A DNA stretch of 64,000 nt from Batillaria attramentaria (GCA_018292915.2 JACVVK020000194.1:923501-987500), one strand, 5' to 3'. Positions 53,592 to 62,540 are shown, counted from the stretch's first letter. The notes: a model not told the origin generated them from the sequence alone. Numbers and translations: made by a program.

Positions 53592-56500
53592 AAAAAAATC
53601 CCTGAAAGCTTTGGCGACTGGATTACCAAATGCACTGTACCTCAATTTTTTAGGACATGTATACTTACGGTGTTATTACTGGCATGTGTGTCAGATGTTT
53701 CAGTTGTTGTTTATCATCTGGTTGGCTGCTTGTTTGGTTTTTTCTTGGCGCAAAAGGGGAACTTGGGGGTTGGGGAGGGGACGGGGGGGATACCACAACA
53801 CCATATTTATTTATTTAGTGATGTTCATCCGAGCAGTTAGCCGTGAATTAGTCCAATCAAATCAAATCAAGACATCTTTATTAACCAGTTTAAAAACAAA
53901 CCAGAAAATTTTTTTCTAGTCTTTGTTGCTTGCGTGGCGTAAAGCCCTAAATAACTAACAATGATTTGTGCAGGTTGCCATGATGTGCATGACCACCATG
54001 TTCACTGTACTGATGCTGACGCTGTCTGTGACGAGCTTCGCCGGCAGGTGGATGTTTTTGCTGTGGGTCGCGCTGCTCTTCCTGGCCTTCTCCGGCAGCT
54101 TTTCCCTCATGCCGACGGCCACAGCTCGCTCCTTCGGCCAAGCACACGTCAGCTCCAATTATGGTGTTGTATTTACATCACAGGTGAGGGCAAAATGTTT
54201 GTTTGCCTTTGAGTTTCTGATGAGGGTTACTACATAACAATGGAACTGTTTTTGGTTAGAAAAGAAAAGTGCATAGCGACAGGAAAAATCAGACTTTCAA
54301 GGCTGTTGGATGTTCTCCTTCCCTCCAGTCCCCCTGTCAAGGTTCGTACAGGTCATGGAATCCTGGAAAACTCATGGAATTTGAAAATAGCTTTTCCAGG
54401 CCTGGAAAAGTTATGAAATTATCTCAAGAGTCATGAAAAGTCACCCCATCGATGAGTGCATCCTTGCCGTTGGAGATGGGGCTTGTGTGTCTCCATGACC
54501 CCGAGAGCTATGCCGGCGGGAGATTCGTCTCCTGGTAGGGCCACCCATGCTGGACAGGTCGAAGGGTAGAGGCCAGACGAAGCGCACTCACTGGTCCTCC
54601 AGGTTGGGGGTTGGAGTAGGGCTAACAACCCAACTCTTTAAAAAAGAACACGTTACAGAAACTACAACCATAGATCTACAACGCAACTTGGTCCAGGAAG
54701 AGTCCTCTCTAGTAGAGCCCATGACGCGAGCTGGTGAAAGCCCTCGGGAAGCCAGTGCGCCGACTACTCTTCTGACGGCCAAGACCAAAGCCAGGATAGG
54801 GACCTGGAACATCCGAACCCTATATGAAACAGGAAAGACAGCACAAGTGAGTCAAGAAATGCATAGATACAATCTGAAGCTGCTCGGCCTATGCGAGACA
54901 AGATGGACAGGAACAGGACGCACACGACTCACCTCCGGAGACACCATCCTCTACTCCGGACACGAAGACGGCCAGCCACACATGCACGGAGTAGCATTGC
55001 TGATGACACCTGAAGCAACACAAGCACTACTGTCCTGGGAACCAGTGTCACCAAGGATCCTGAGCGCCAGATTCAATTCTAAGGGCAGGAAAGTCACCAT
55101 CCTCCAGTGCTACGCCCCCACCAACGTGGCGGACGAGGAAGAAAAGGAGAACTTCTACGAGCAGCTCCAAGCCACCCTCGACAAAGCACCGAGAAGAGAC
55201 CTGAAGATCCTCATGGGAGACCTCAACGCCAAAGTGGGCACCGACAACACAGACAGAGAACTCAACATGGGCAAACACGGAACAGGGACACAGAACGAGA
55301 ACGGAGAGCTCTTCACAGAATTCTGCACCACCAACGACCTGGTCATCGGAGGCACCATCTTCCCCCACAAGACCATCCACAAAACCACCTGGACATCACC
55401 GGACGGAAGAACTGGAAACCAGATCGACCACATCACCATCGGCAGAAAGTGGCGAAAGCTTGCTGGACGTCCGAGCAAAGCGGGGACCTGATGCAGCCTC
55501 AGACCATCACCTCGTCATTGCAGCGATCAAGATCAAGCTGAAGGCCTACAGAGACCAGGCAGACAGACCATCCCACAAGTACAACGTGCATAGTCTGAAG
55601 GAGAGCGTCAAGACCAACGCCTTCAGATGTGAACTGAGGAACAGATTCAGCGCTCTCGACACACTACCTGAAGAGACAATCGAGGAGCACTGGCATGACC
55701 TGCGAGAAACCTGGACAGCAACATGCAGGGAAGTGCTGGGAAAGAAGACGAGACAACACAAAGAGTGGCTTACATCTGACACCTGGGGCCTCATCACAGA
55801 GAGGAAACGTCTGAAAGACCTAATCAACCACACTGACGACCAAGACCACAAGCGCGACCTGCAGGCTCAATACTGGGACGTCAACCGGCAGGTCAAGAGG
55901 AGCGCAAGGAACGACAAGAGGAACTTCATCAACGACCTCACAGAAGAAGCAGAAACAGCAGCAGGACAACGGAACATGAAACGGCTCTACGAAATAACAA
56001 GGACACTCTCTGGGAAAAATAACAACCCCACCAGACCGGTCAAAGACAAGAACGGACAAATCATCACCAAAGAGGAAGACCAAAGGACAAGGTGGGCTGA
56101 ACACTTTAAGGAAACGCTCAACAGGCCTCCACCACCAGTCCCACCAGACATACCACCGGCAGCCCAGCTACTCGACATCAGCACCAACCCCCCTACCAAG
56201 ACAGAGATCATCAAAGCCATCAAGTCCCTCAAGTCTGGCAAAGCAGCAGGCCCCGACGGCATACCACCAGAAGCCCTCAAGGCCGACATCCAGACCTCCA
56301 CCGACATGCTGCACCCGCTCCTGAGGAAGATCTGGGAGAGCGAGAGCGTGCCACAAGACTGGAAGAAGGGACACCTGGTAAAGCTGCCAAAGAAAGGGGA
56401 CCTCTCATCCTGTAGCAACTGGCGAGGCATCATGCTCCTGTCCATACCAGGGAAGGTTCTCACCAGGATCATCCTGGAGAGGCTGAAGACCGCGCTGGAC

Positions 56501-59205
56501 AAGACACTCCGGGAGGAACAGGCAGGATTCCGCAACGACCGATCCTGCACTGATCACATAGCCACGATGAGGATCATCATCGAGCAGTCCCTGGAGTGGC
56601 AGACCCCCCTGTACAGCACCTTCGTTGACTTCCAGAAGGCGTTCGACAGTGTTGACAGGGAGGTCATCTGGAAGCTGATGTCTCACTACGGTTTTCCACC
56701 AAAGTTTGTCAACATCATCCGACAGCTGTACGAAGATGCCACCTGCCAGGTAATCCACGACGGGAAATTGACAGAACCATTCACAGTACGGACCGGCGTT
56801 CGTCAAGGCTGCATCCTCTCACCCACAATCTTCCTGATGGTGGTCGACTGGGTCATGAGGCAAGCCACCGACGGCAAGAGGACAGGGATCCAGTGGACCT
56901 TCAGCAAACAGCTCGAGGACCTGGATTTCGCGGACGATATCGCCCTCCTCTCCCACAAACAACAAGATGCGCAGGAGAAGCTGAACAGAGTCGCCGAAGA
57001 AGCTGAGAAGACCGGCCTCAAGATCAACATCAGCAAGACCGAAGTCATGAGAGTCAACCACAAACAGCACGACCCCATCCAGCTGCACCAGGAAGACATC
57101 AAAGAGGTGGACAAGTTCACCTACCTCGGTCAGCCGCGAATTAGTCTTTGTGGCTTGCGCGGCTTTAAGCCCTAAAAACTCACTCACTCACCTACCTCGG
57201 CAGCGTTGTCAGCAAGGATGGAGGAACAGACGAGGACATCAAGAGCCGCACCAACAAAGCCAGACATGCCTTTCGCACTCTGCGCCCCATCTGGAGATCC
57301 ACAGCCCTATCCCTGCGAAACAAGATCCGGATCTTCAACTCAAATGTGAAGTCGGTCCTACTCTATGGCTCGGAGACATGGCGCACCACCAAGACAAGCT
57401 CCCACAAGCTGCAAACCTTCATCAACAGATGCCTCCGCAACATTCTCAACATCAGATACCCAATGGTGATCACCAACCAAGACCTCTGGGAGGGAACAAG
57501 ACAGGTCCCCATCGAGCAGGAGATCAAGAAAAGGAAATGGGGATGGATCGGACACACTCTGCGAAAGTCAACATCAAATGTCACCAGGCAGTCCCTTGAT
57601 TGGAACCCCCAGGGAAAGCGCAAAGTGGGCCGACCGAAGCAGACCTGGCGGAGGAGTACGGACGCTGAAGCCAAGGCCGCCGGAACGACGTGGGCCGAAC
57701 TAAAGAGGGCGTCCCAGAACCGAGTGCGCTGGCGGAGTGTGGTTGTAGCCCTATGTTCCCCAGGGAATAAAGAGGATTAAACTAAAAACTAAAACATGAA
57801 AAGTCATGGCATTTTTTTGTGGAAGCCATTTTGAGCCAGACAATGAGACGGTCAGCTTGGTGATTACTCACTGGATTTATCGCCAAAAATACCAACAAAC
57901 TGTCTTCCCGTAAGGCTTGGTCTTGCTGACTGCGATAACTTGGATTGTAAGCTCAGAATTTCTACCTTCGCGTGTGTCAGTGTGAAAGAGGGCGAGGAAG
58001 TTGTCATGGAAAACAGGAGTGTTGGTCTGGAAAAGTCATGAATTTTTTAGACTGTGAAACTGAATGGACCCTGCCCTGTGCATGGGCTTAAAAAGCCTGA
58101 ACACAATAAACACCTCGAGCTAGTCCTGCTTACCAGGTGATTCGTGCCTGCTTTACTTCCCCTTACATGTACATTACTTATATGGTTTGATGATTCTTTT
58201 GTGGCTGTCTTTTATAGTAAGAATTACTTCCATGCCAATTTCAGGTGATAACGGCTCCGATTGGTGCAATATTGACATCACAGCTGAAAGATGCTATTGG
58301 CTGGTACGGACTGTTCTACATGGTGGCTGGCTTCTCCTTCATCAGTAAGTTGCCTATATACATACAGGTGTATATATCTTTCTTAATATAGTTTTTTTGT
58401 TTTTAACCCAGGGACCGTATGTAAAACTGAAAGTCGAGGATAATTTAATCCACGGCTACAGGCCTAACCCACACTAGGACAAAAGAAACCCAGAAGCAAA
58501 ATTAAATAAGAAAGGAAGCGAAGAAAGGAAGAAAAAAATCTTTCTGTAACGGCTTAGGCACCTTGCTGGAATGGGCCTGCTTCTTGATTTAAAACAAACA
58601 AAACAACAGGCAATTTAACCCTAGAGCTAGTTTAGTTCGAGGTTAGACTCTAACCCAGGGCTAAAAGCCCTAACCTCGACTATTACATTCGGGCCCAGGT
58701 CTTGCTGAATTAATTATCTCATGCTGAAAAAAAACAAAAAACATAGAGGTAGGCCGGAATATTCTGGGGTCAGCACTACCAGGGTTAAGAGATTATTATT
58801 TATTTATTATTTATTATGTGCTTATTAATCCACAGACTTGATTACTTTGTTACTTACTTGTACAAAGTTTTATCTTTAAGGCTGTCTTAATGTCTGCCAA
58901 TTCATTTGCCCCCCCCCCCCCCCCCCACCCCCTCCTTACCACATTTGCATCCACACACACACACCAACATCATCATCATCATAATAATAATAATGAGTAT
59001 TGTATAGGCGCTTTACCCAATGTCATGAATCGGCTCAAAGCACCGCGGTTGAACCCGACACCCATGCTCACGTGCATCACACGCATTCTCTCACACACTG
59101 GACATAAACACATTACATTCACATGGTGCGAAGGGTCAGCTCAGCTATTTAAATTTGGGAATTTAGAATTGCATGTTTTTTTTCAAAGTTGGTGAGCTGA
59201 ACATT

Positions 59206-59236
<31 letters not shown>

Positions 59237-59597
59237 CACGCACACACAAATCTTTCCCATCTGACCATAGTTATTTTCTTGTCACTCACTCAATGTATTT
59301 TTTTCTTACTGCCTCATCCCATTGTGTACAGACTAGGTGTTACAGCTAGGTATGCCTTTCTGAAGTGCTGAGGTCACCTGAGTACGTTGAATGTAGTGTT
59401 CAACAGAATTTTGCTCCCAAGCACATTGACATAATTTATATATGAATATCCTCTGCACTGTATGTAGTTATGAAGTTTAGCACATGGGAACTTAAACTGC
59501 TTTTTGCACAATTAATGAGGATTTCTGTTCTGCCTCTACAGGTTTTTTGCTGGCCTGTACCTTCAATGTCAAGAGACCAGATGGAAGAGAAGTGTAA
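36684..59597 (+). CDS. MFS transporter, oxalate/formate antiporter (OFA) type, 11 exons, 463 aa
   Basis: Predicted 12-helix plasma- or organelle-membrane carrier of small carboxylates; the substrate is not readable from sequence. Exons: 36684-36765, 37726-37915, 38472-38598, 42836-42975, 44814-44934, 51140-51258, 52150-52273, 52803-52925, 53974-54183, 58245-58344, 59542-59597; 1392 nt, in phase throughout with GT-AG junctions. Helices 1-6 lie in exons 1-5, an acidic cytosolic loop (~221-275) in exons 6-7, helices 7-12 in exons 7-11. MFS motif A appears twice: GGLLECRLGPR (70-80) and GSLADRFSFK (333-342). AMRWLPERKGLVNGF after helix 4 is characteristic of OFA-type carriers. Animal relatives are often labelled apicoplast pyruvate carrier-like or monocarboxylate transporter-like. 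The 6.2 kb and 4 kb introns are swollen by transposable elements. Confidence 0.9.
36766..37725. other. OFA intron 1
   Basis: Inverted similarity between 37127-37200 (CGAAAACAACTCTTAAAACG) and 37375-37450 (AGAGTTGTTTTCGG) suggests a decayed MITE at about 37100-37475. A C-run sits at 37673-37687. Confidence 0.5.
37726..37915 (+). CDS. OFA transporter exon 2
   Basis: Acceptor TTTAACATTACAG, donor CAGAG/GTACG. Encodes the helix 1-2 loop, helix 2, motif A and most of helix 3. Confidence 0.92.
37916..38471. other. OFA intron 2
   Basis: CAGCCAAA/TTTCAG-rich patch at 37990-38060 and (TA)-rich sequence at 38160-38195. Nothing else. Confidence 0.45.
38472..38598 (+). CDS. OFA transporter exon 3
   Basis: Acceptor CTATGTTGCAG; the exon ends ATGAGG before GTTTGTGG, phase 0. 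Encodes helix 4 (TYGAMFGLGIGIAYAVPLA). Confidence 0.88.
38599..39108. other. OFA intron 3, 5' part
   Basis: C-runs and (CAAA)-rich sequence at 38685-38895 give artefact Lys/Gln/Pro frames. No exon. Confidence 0.5.
39465..40955 (-). mobile_element. 5'-truncated Rex1/L2-like LINE
   Basis: Minus strand. Blocks from upstream to downstream: NFVEWCHFLH...KTREMVIDFR, then IYLGVIIDSRLNWNANTDHV, KKSQSRLYSLRKLHSFDA, LFLGCVCWGSQISKQDRGRV and SDSDTPCSASSRAREVHS. This is the C-terminal part of a Rex1/L2-type reverse transcriptase ORF with several frame breaks. The 3' end is TTAATAAAGTTCTTATCTTC on the minus strand. Confidence 0.82.
40380..40955 (-). pseudogene. Reverse transcriptase C-terminal remnant of the nested LINE
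   Basis: Frames shift near 40870 and near 40630-40650, and the block is cut off upstream of the catalytic RT motifs. It cannot act on its own. Confidence 0.8.
41355..41715 (-). CDS. Family F gene, downstream exon (unrecognised protein)
   Basis: Acceptor-like TTTTTCAG at about 41713 precedes DEANKRQLYHGSMYLREQ, and the block ends in an acidic tail DCDSDTSEYDSDI and stop. It has the look of a transposon-encoded or tamed protein but no known domain was recognised. The phase does not match the exon at 42075, so at least one exon is missing or lost. Confidence 0.45.
42075..42286 (-). CDS. Family F gene, first exon (unrecognised protein)
   Basis: Start MYGRPTVVKQFSFSEKTMQR; it includes CRERWSLFVCTQGD and FHKKCYNRLQAYH, then a strong donor CAAG/GTAAGT. 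The Cys/His spacing (C..RW..FVC ... H.KCY) resembles short N-terminal modules seen in several animal transposon proteins. The family is not identified. Confidence 0.5.
42579..42835. other. OFA intron 3, 3' part
   Basis: Plain intron sequence leading to the exon 4 acceptor. Confidence 0.5.
42836..42975 (+). CDS. OFA transporter exon 4
   Basis: Acceptor CTGTATCCACAG, donor GAAAA/GTATG. Encodes WLPERKGLVNG and helix 5. Confidence 0.92.
43056..43480 (+). mobile_element. tRNA-derived SINE, family D
   Basis: Head GGGGATTTGGTCTAGTGG, B box CTGGTTCGAGTCCC, then an unrelated body to about 43480. The head has no matching 3' acceptor strand, so it is not a tRNA gene. Confidence 0.7.
43560..44068 (-). 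mobile_element. SINE family B, full length with 12-bp TSD
   Basis: GTTGTGATTATT at 43548-43559 recurs at 44069-44080. Head at 44068 (minus strand), T-run at 43573-43586. Confidence 0.9.
44230..44640 (+). mobile_element. SINE family C, full length
   Basis: Head TGGGGCGGTCGGTGGTCTAG, B box GGGTTCGAGTCCC, tail GTATAGGCGC-type inverse then (ATT)n at 44612-44640. Confidence 0.87.
44814..44934 (+). CDS. OFA transporter exon 5
   Basis: Acceptor TATTTGTTTCAG, donor TATGAG/GTTAGA, phase 0. Encodes helix 6 (FLLCGGCYAAMQLIGCLLLY). Confidence 0.92.
44935..45245. other. OFA intron 5, first part
   Basis: T- and A-runs near 45006-45070; nothing else. Confidence 0.45.
45246..45433. repeat. Dispersed repeat related to 32885
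   Basis: CACTGCACACCAGTAGGAGC and CAAGGCGTGGGCCTTCC shared; diverged and shorter. Confidence 0.65.
45434..46001. mobile_element. hAT-like non-autonomous element with internal tandem repeat
   Basis: Ends CAGGGCTGCCA and TGGCAGCCCTG, with GTGATC on both sides (45428-45433 and 46002-46007). It contains about three diverged ~115-bp units, each with GCTTTTCACTTTCC-like, TCGGGCAAAGT and GCGAGTCTGTGTCTATC phrases, then (TTCC)n at 45881-45907. Confidence 0.72.
46008..47409. other. OFA intron 5, second part
   Basis: No gene or confident element. Open frames here are short and have no support. Confidence 0.4.
47410..48490. mobile_element. 1.08 kb TIR element made of 147-bp tandem monomers
   Basis: Ends GGCTCCCTTGTG (47410-47421) and its exact inverse (48479-48490). 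After a (GTCT)n(GT)n tract come about seven diverged monomers starting near 47508, 47655, 47801, 47949, 48098, 48233 and 48364. They alternate between two forms ending in CAAGGTCAAGGTCA and CAAGGTCAAGGCC. No coding capacity. Confidence 0.78.
47456..47502. repeat. (GTCT)n(GT)n microsatellite
   Basis: GTCT units then GT, inside the TIR element. Confidence 0.9.
48517..50075. mobile_element. 1.56 kb family E element, copy 2
   Basis: Same ends and order as copy 1 at 28900: GTTGTTTCTCTATAGAGAAA at the start and TTTGGAGAAACAAC at the end, (GT)n at 48725-48752, TGACGTCA at 49422, 49605, 49633 and 49675. It lies in intron 5 of the OFA gene. Confidence 0.87.
49722..49895 (+). mobile_element. SINE family A inside family E copy 2
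   Basis: Same position and orientation as in copy 1; B box GAGTTCGAATCCC. Confidence 0.85.
50107..51139. other. OFA intron 5, last part
   Basis: T-rich tracts, (AT)n at 50561-50573, a repeated TCAGCCAGTTGCA/TCAGCCAGTTACA phrase at 50840 and 50962, then the exon 6 acceptor. Confidence 0.45.
51140..51258 (+). CDS. OFA transporter exon 6: central acidic loop
   Basis: Acceptor CTTATTACAG, donor TTCGG/GTACGT. Encodes MESRLVSRDEETQGLVANAE, a hydrophilic linker. Confidence 0.85.
51311..51398. repeat. (GT)n microsatellite
   Basis: About 75 bp of GT then GA. Confidence 0.9.
51399..52149. other. OFA intron 6, remainder
   Basis: A SINE-like 3' end on the minus strand near 51850-51930 (GCGCCCTGAGCTCCCGCGAG towards TTATTATTATTATA). 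Otherwise nothing recognised. Confidence 0.45.
52150..52273 (+). CDS. OFA transporter exon 7
   Basis: Acceptor CTCTCCTTGCAG, donor CAAA/GTATGT, phase 0. End of the loop plus helix 7. Confidence 0.92.
52274..52802. other. OFA intron 7
   Basis: Nothing recognised. Confidence 0.45.
52803..52925 (+). CDS. OFA transporter exon 8
   Basis: Acceptor ATTGCTTTCAG, donor TTTAAG/GTGAGT, phase 0. Encodes helix 8 and the second motif A, GSLADRFSFK. Confidence 0.93.
52926..53973. other. OFA intron 8
   Basis: A retroelement tail at about 53090-53195 (GTGCGCTATATAAATG then (ATT)n), C-run and A-run at 53560-53598, and a nested small repeat at 53831-53960 (separate entry). Confidence 0.5.
53831..53960 (-). 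mobile_element. Short SINE-like unit split by a retroelement tail
   Basis: GTTAGCCGTGAATTAGT and CTAGTCTTTGTTGCTTGCG...AAGCCCTAAATAAC match the 58-bp insert at 57130. Between them lies CCAATCAAATCAAATCAAGA and CATCTTTATTAACC, the inverse of a LINE tail. One element is inserted in another. Confidence 0.65.
53974..54183 (+). CDS. OFA transporter exon 9
   Basis: Acceptor TTTGTGCAG, donor TCACAG/GTGAGG, phase 0. Encodes helices 9 and 10 and SLMPTATARSFG. Confidence 0.93.
54338..54443. repeat. Host repeat (family K), left part, split by a LINE
   Basis: GTACAGGTCATGGAATCCTG and TTTTCCAGGCCTGGAAAAG match 60699-60793. The right part continues at 57795-58070. Confidence 0.82.
54547..55491 (+). pseudogene. 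LINE part 1: APE-type endonuclease
   Basis: Motifs in order: GTWNIRTLYETGK, GLCETRWTG, HGVALLM, LQCYAPTN, LMGDLNAKVGT, NQIDHITIGRKW. The SDHH block is in the next frame, so a one-base shift lies near 55455-55465. Confidence 0.88.
55460..57780 (+). pseudogene. LINE part 2: reverse transcriptase, split by a 58-bp insertion
   Basis: Runs from LDVRAKRGPDAASDHHLVIA. RT motifs: GPDGIPPEALK, NWRGIMLLSIPGKV, STFVDFQKAFDSVDRE, GVRQGCILSPTIFLMV, LDFADDIALLSH, GLKINISKTEVM. It is interrupted at 57130-57187 and resumes as KSVLLYGSETWRTTKT to the stop at 57778-57780. Taking the 71 bp of insert plus duplication away restores one frame. Confidence 0.9.
57130..57187 (-). mobile_element. 58-bp insertion with 13-bp TSD
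   Basis: TCACCTACCTCGG at 57117-57129 recurs at 57188-57200. The insert holds GCCGCG...CGCGGC inverted blocks and, on the minus strand, starts GTGAGTGAGTTTTTAGGGC. It is related to 53831-53960. Confidence 0.85.
57795..58075. repeat. Host repeat (family K), right part
   Basis: CATGAAAAGTCATGGCATTT, GCCAGACAATGAGACGGTCA and TCATGGAAAACAGGAGTGTT continue the repeat to GACTGTGAAACTGAATGG, paralleling 60781-61060. Confidence 0.82.
58245..58344 (+). CDS. OFA transporter exon 10
   Basis: Acceptor CCAATTTCAG, donor CATCA/GTAAGT, phase 1 out. Encodes helix 11 and the start of helix 12. Confidence 0.92.
58411..58696. mobile_element. 286-bp MITE, family G, copy 2
   Basis: Left GGGACCGTATGTAAAACTG, right inverse GGGCCCGAATGTAATAGTCG. 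Matches 33404-33688. Confidence 0.8.
58697..58970. other. OFA intron 10, middle
   Basis: C-run at 58910-58935 and CA-rich sequence before the SINE. Confidence 0.5.
58971..59215 (-). mobile_element. SINE family C, 5'-truncated
   Basis: (ATC)n(AAT)n then GAGTATTGTATAGGCGC, AGCTCAGCTATTTAAATT and GAGCTGAACATTTCC; the tRNA head is missing and (CAT)n follows at 59207-59235. Confidence 0.82.
59216..59541. other. OFA intron 10, 3' part
   Basis: (CAT)n to 59235 then ordinary sequence to the exon 11 acceptor. Confidence 0.5.
59542..59597 (+). CDS. OFA transporter exon 11: end of helix 12 and stop
   Basis: Acceptor TGCCTCTACAG, phase 1 in. The reading FLLACTFNVKRPDGREV then TAA at 59595-59597. Confidence 0.9.
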
Positions 59598-59971
59598 AGT
59601 ATTGAAAGGACCACCTGCAGCACAAATCAAAATCCATCATTGGGCAGAATAATTGTTTCAAGACTGGCACAGTCACGGTGTACGACGTTCTGTCAGACTG
59701 TTATGACCTTCATGCATGAGATTACATGTATTATCATCAGTATCATGTCCTCCTCACATCACCATAGTCCTCCTCAAGCAGTTGTGAATTTTGTTTTAAT
59801 GTATTTTTTTGTCCGATGATTGTAATATTATATAATTTGTATATAATTTTCATGTGAGAGTGCCAAGGATAACCATTCTAACTTTCACAGAGGTGCCTAA
59901 GTTAAATTTTATTTTTGGACTGATTTTAATCTGTGTAATTGTCTTCCATCGAAAGGATACATATCTTTCTC

Positions 59972-60019
<48 letters not shown>

Positions 60020-60689
60020 GTAAAGATGTTACATTCTGTGCGTTGTTGATGGCCCGTCATTCATTGTTCTGTGTATTTCAAAATTTGCTCTTAGTTTTTC
60101 TGATTAGCTTGTAAAACCCAGTGCTCAGTGAAACATTCCACTGGAGCTGCTTGTGGAAATTTACTTTGAAAACTGTCAGCTTCATTATGGCTTTGTGGTC
60201 CAACTAGCATGCGGCTGTGATTATAATATTGTGATCACCATATTTGAGCTTGTGAATGCAGTCATGTTCAGGGTAGGCTCATACCTGACTGCATGGTAAC
60301 TTATTTTCCAGTATACATGAAGATGGCCAATACATTGGACGATAACGACTGTCATTCCCATATGTTATAGCATACTACGGTGTGTGTTATTTAATCGAGA
60401 TTTAAACAGGTTGTATCTCACTGATACACTCTGTCCTGCAAACACTGCCATTGTTTTCAATGTCTTCCCCTGACGGGGACACAGGAAAGTTCTCAGAATG
60501 ACTTCCGTTGGCTTAAATGCAGTGTTATGTGGGGTTCAGACGTTGATTATTTAAGAATCAGTGATATTGAACTGTCATGTGTCTCATGCTGCTCGGTTTA
60601 CCATATCAAGGTCACCATGGAATTTTGGCGTTACTTAGTTTTGAGAATAGCTGAGGAGAAGTGGAGGAAGTATGTCATCCTGAACACAG

Positions 60690-61065
60690 GATCCGTACAG
60701 GTCATGGAATCCTGGAAAAGTCATGGAATTTGAAAATGGCTTTTCCAGGCCTGGAAAAGTTATGAAATTATCTCAAGAGTCATGAAAAGTCATGGCATTT
60801 CAGAATTTTGTGGAAGCCATTTTTAGCCAGACAATGAGACGGTCAGCTTGGTGATCACTCAGTGGACTGTTCGCCAAAAATACCAACATACAGCTAATGG
60901 CTAACTCTGAACATAGGTCTTGCTGACTGGGATAACTTGGATAAGCTCAGAATTTCTACCCTCGTGTGTGTCAGTATGTAAGAGGTCAAGGAAGGTGTCA
61001 TGGAAAACAGGAGAGTTGGCCTGGAGAAGTCATGAAGTTTTGAGACTGTGAACCTGTATGGCCCC
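60690..61065. repeat. Uninterrupted family K repeat
   Basis: About 370 bp from ATCCGTACAGGTCATGG to GAACCTGTATGGCCCC. CATGAAAAGTCA at 60781-60792 is the position occupied by the LINE in the other copy. Confidence 0.82.
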
Positions 61066-61339
61066 TGTGAGCAAAGCTATTGTCAAAATCAAATTATGCA
61101 AACTTTCCATGGATGACACTATTTATTTGCTTCATTCTACTTTATGAATGTATATATATACTCCGAATAACCACGCATCTAGTCAACAAGTGCCTTTTTA
61201 TTCATTTGGTTTGTTTCACAGACCACTGCAATCGTATTTGGGAATTGGGAATGCATGGTTGCAGATATAAGCAATACTTGTGTATATTATTTCAGTGCAG
61301 TGGTGCGTGAATTGAAACGGACCCAGCACCAGATTCAAG

Positions 61340-61908
61340 TACAGTTGAACCTGTTAAGGTTGACCACTCTTTCCGCAGGGTAATTCGGCCACCTGAAAGA
61401 CAGTTTGGAACAGAATTGTTGTGGAACAAATTGTGAAATGTTTATTCACAGGCACACAGTGCAAAGCTGCAGGCATGTAGCTCCTTTGCTTAATGGAGAT
61501 ATCAGAGGATGGACTTCCTAGGATATTTTTTTTTAAACTGGTACTGTTCCAGTATGATACCAGGTTTGTGGTATCTGTTAATAGAGGCAGCAAACAGCAA
61601 AAAAAAAAGAAAAGAAAAGAAAAAGGAGGGCTTATGCTGCCGTAGCGACCTCCTGTGGATGAATTTGGTCTAGTGCTTCCATGGAATAGTCCATGTAACT
61701 CTTTCTTATGCTTTTGTGATTTTGTATGAATGTGTACATATATACAAAACAACTATATTTGGACCAAGGATTTTTTTTTTGATTTGAAGTTAGTAAGCCA
61801 TACTAATATCTCTTTTAAAAGAAAGTAAAAGGTTATTCACACCAGCAGTGTGCTAAAATGACAGGTGGCCTCTTTGAAAGGGTGCTCACTGAGACAGGTT
61901 CTACTGTA
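61340..61908. mobile_element. ~570-bp MITE related to 9633-9816
   Basis: Ends TACAGTTGAACCTGTT and AGACAGGTTCTACTGTA, inverted. GGTTGACCACTC and GGGTGCTCACT continue the pairing. Confidence 0.62.
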
Positions 61909-62146
61909 GTTTCAACATTTTGCATCTTTTACATAGCCGGGTTGTGCAACTTCAAATCAGATTTACAAACATTTGTGTATATGTATATATACAGTGTATG
62001 TGTACAGTGAGCTTATGCTCAGGAGATAGTCATCTTATATGTGTGACTTTGTTTGGTGCAGCCGCTGAGCTTTCATGGTGGTCATTGGTGGTGGATTTTT
62101 GTAATTAAAGTACGTCCAACTGAGATGCAGGCTATACACAGTTCAG

Positions 62147-62540
62147 AGTGATTAGGGTCTACATGACTGTGTGGAAGTGATTAGGGTCTACATGACTGTG
62201 TGGAAGTGATTAGGGTCTACATGACTGTGTGGAAGTGATTAGGGTCTACACGACTGTGTGGAAGTGATTAGGGTCTACACGACTGTGTGGAAGTGATTAG
62301 GGTCTACACGACTGTGTGGAAGTGATTAGGGTCTACACGACTGTGTGGAAGTGATTAGGGTCTGCACGACTGTGTGGAAGTGATTAGGGTCTACACGACT
62401 GTGTGGAAGTGATTAGGGTCTACACGACTGTGTGGAAGTGATTAGGGTCTACACGACTGTGTGGAAGTGATTAGGGTCTACATGTGGCAGTGATAAGGCT
62501 CTACATGACTTCGTGGAAGTGATTAGGGTCTACATGACTG
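62147..62540. repeat. 29-bp minisatellite, about 14 units
   Basis: The unit is GTGATTAGGGTCTACACGAC plus TGTGTGGAA. Early units have CATGAC, later ones CACGAC, and the last two are degenerate. Confidence 0.93.

Larger units (their letters stand above)
54444..57794 (+). mobile_element. Complete-looking ORF2-only LINE with 12-bp TSD
   Basis: CATGAAAAGTCA (54432-54443) recurs at 57795-57806. The 3' end is GGGAATAAAGAGGATTAAAC plus TAAAAACTAAAA. Encodes endonuclease then reverse transcriptase in GC-rich, Arg/Thr-rich codons unlike the AT-rich L1/Tx1 copy at 25 kb. The clade cannot be fixed by eye; the arrangement (GTWNIRTLYETGK, LLYGSETW, then WGWIGHTLRK and GKRKVGRPKQTWRR) is that of the widespread craniofacial-development-protein-2-like elements. 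Confidence 0.88.

Noticed and set aside
56405..56806. Minus-strand frames within the LINE at 54-58 kb
   Set aside because: They are shadows of the GC-rich reverse transcriptase reading frame on the other strand.
62147..62540. Interstitial telomere
   Set aside because: TTAGGG occurs once per 29-bp unit, not in tandem.
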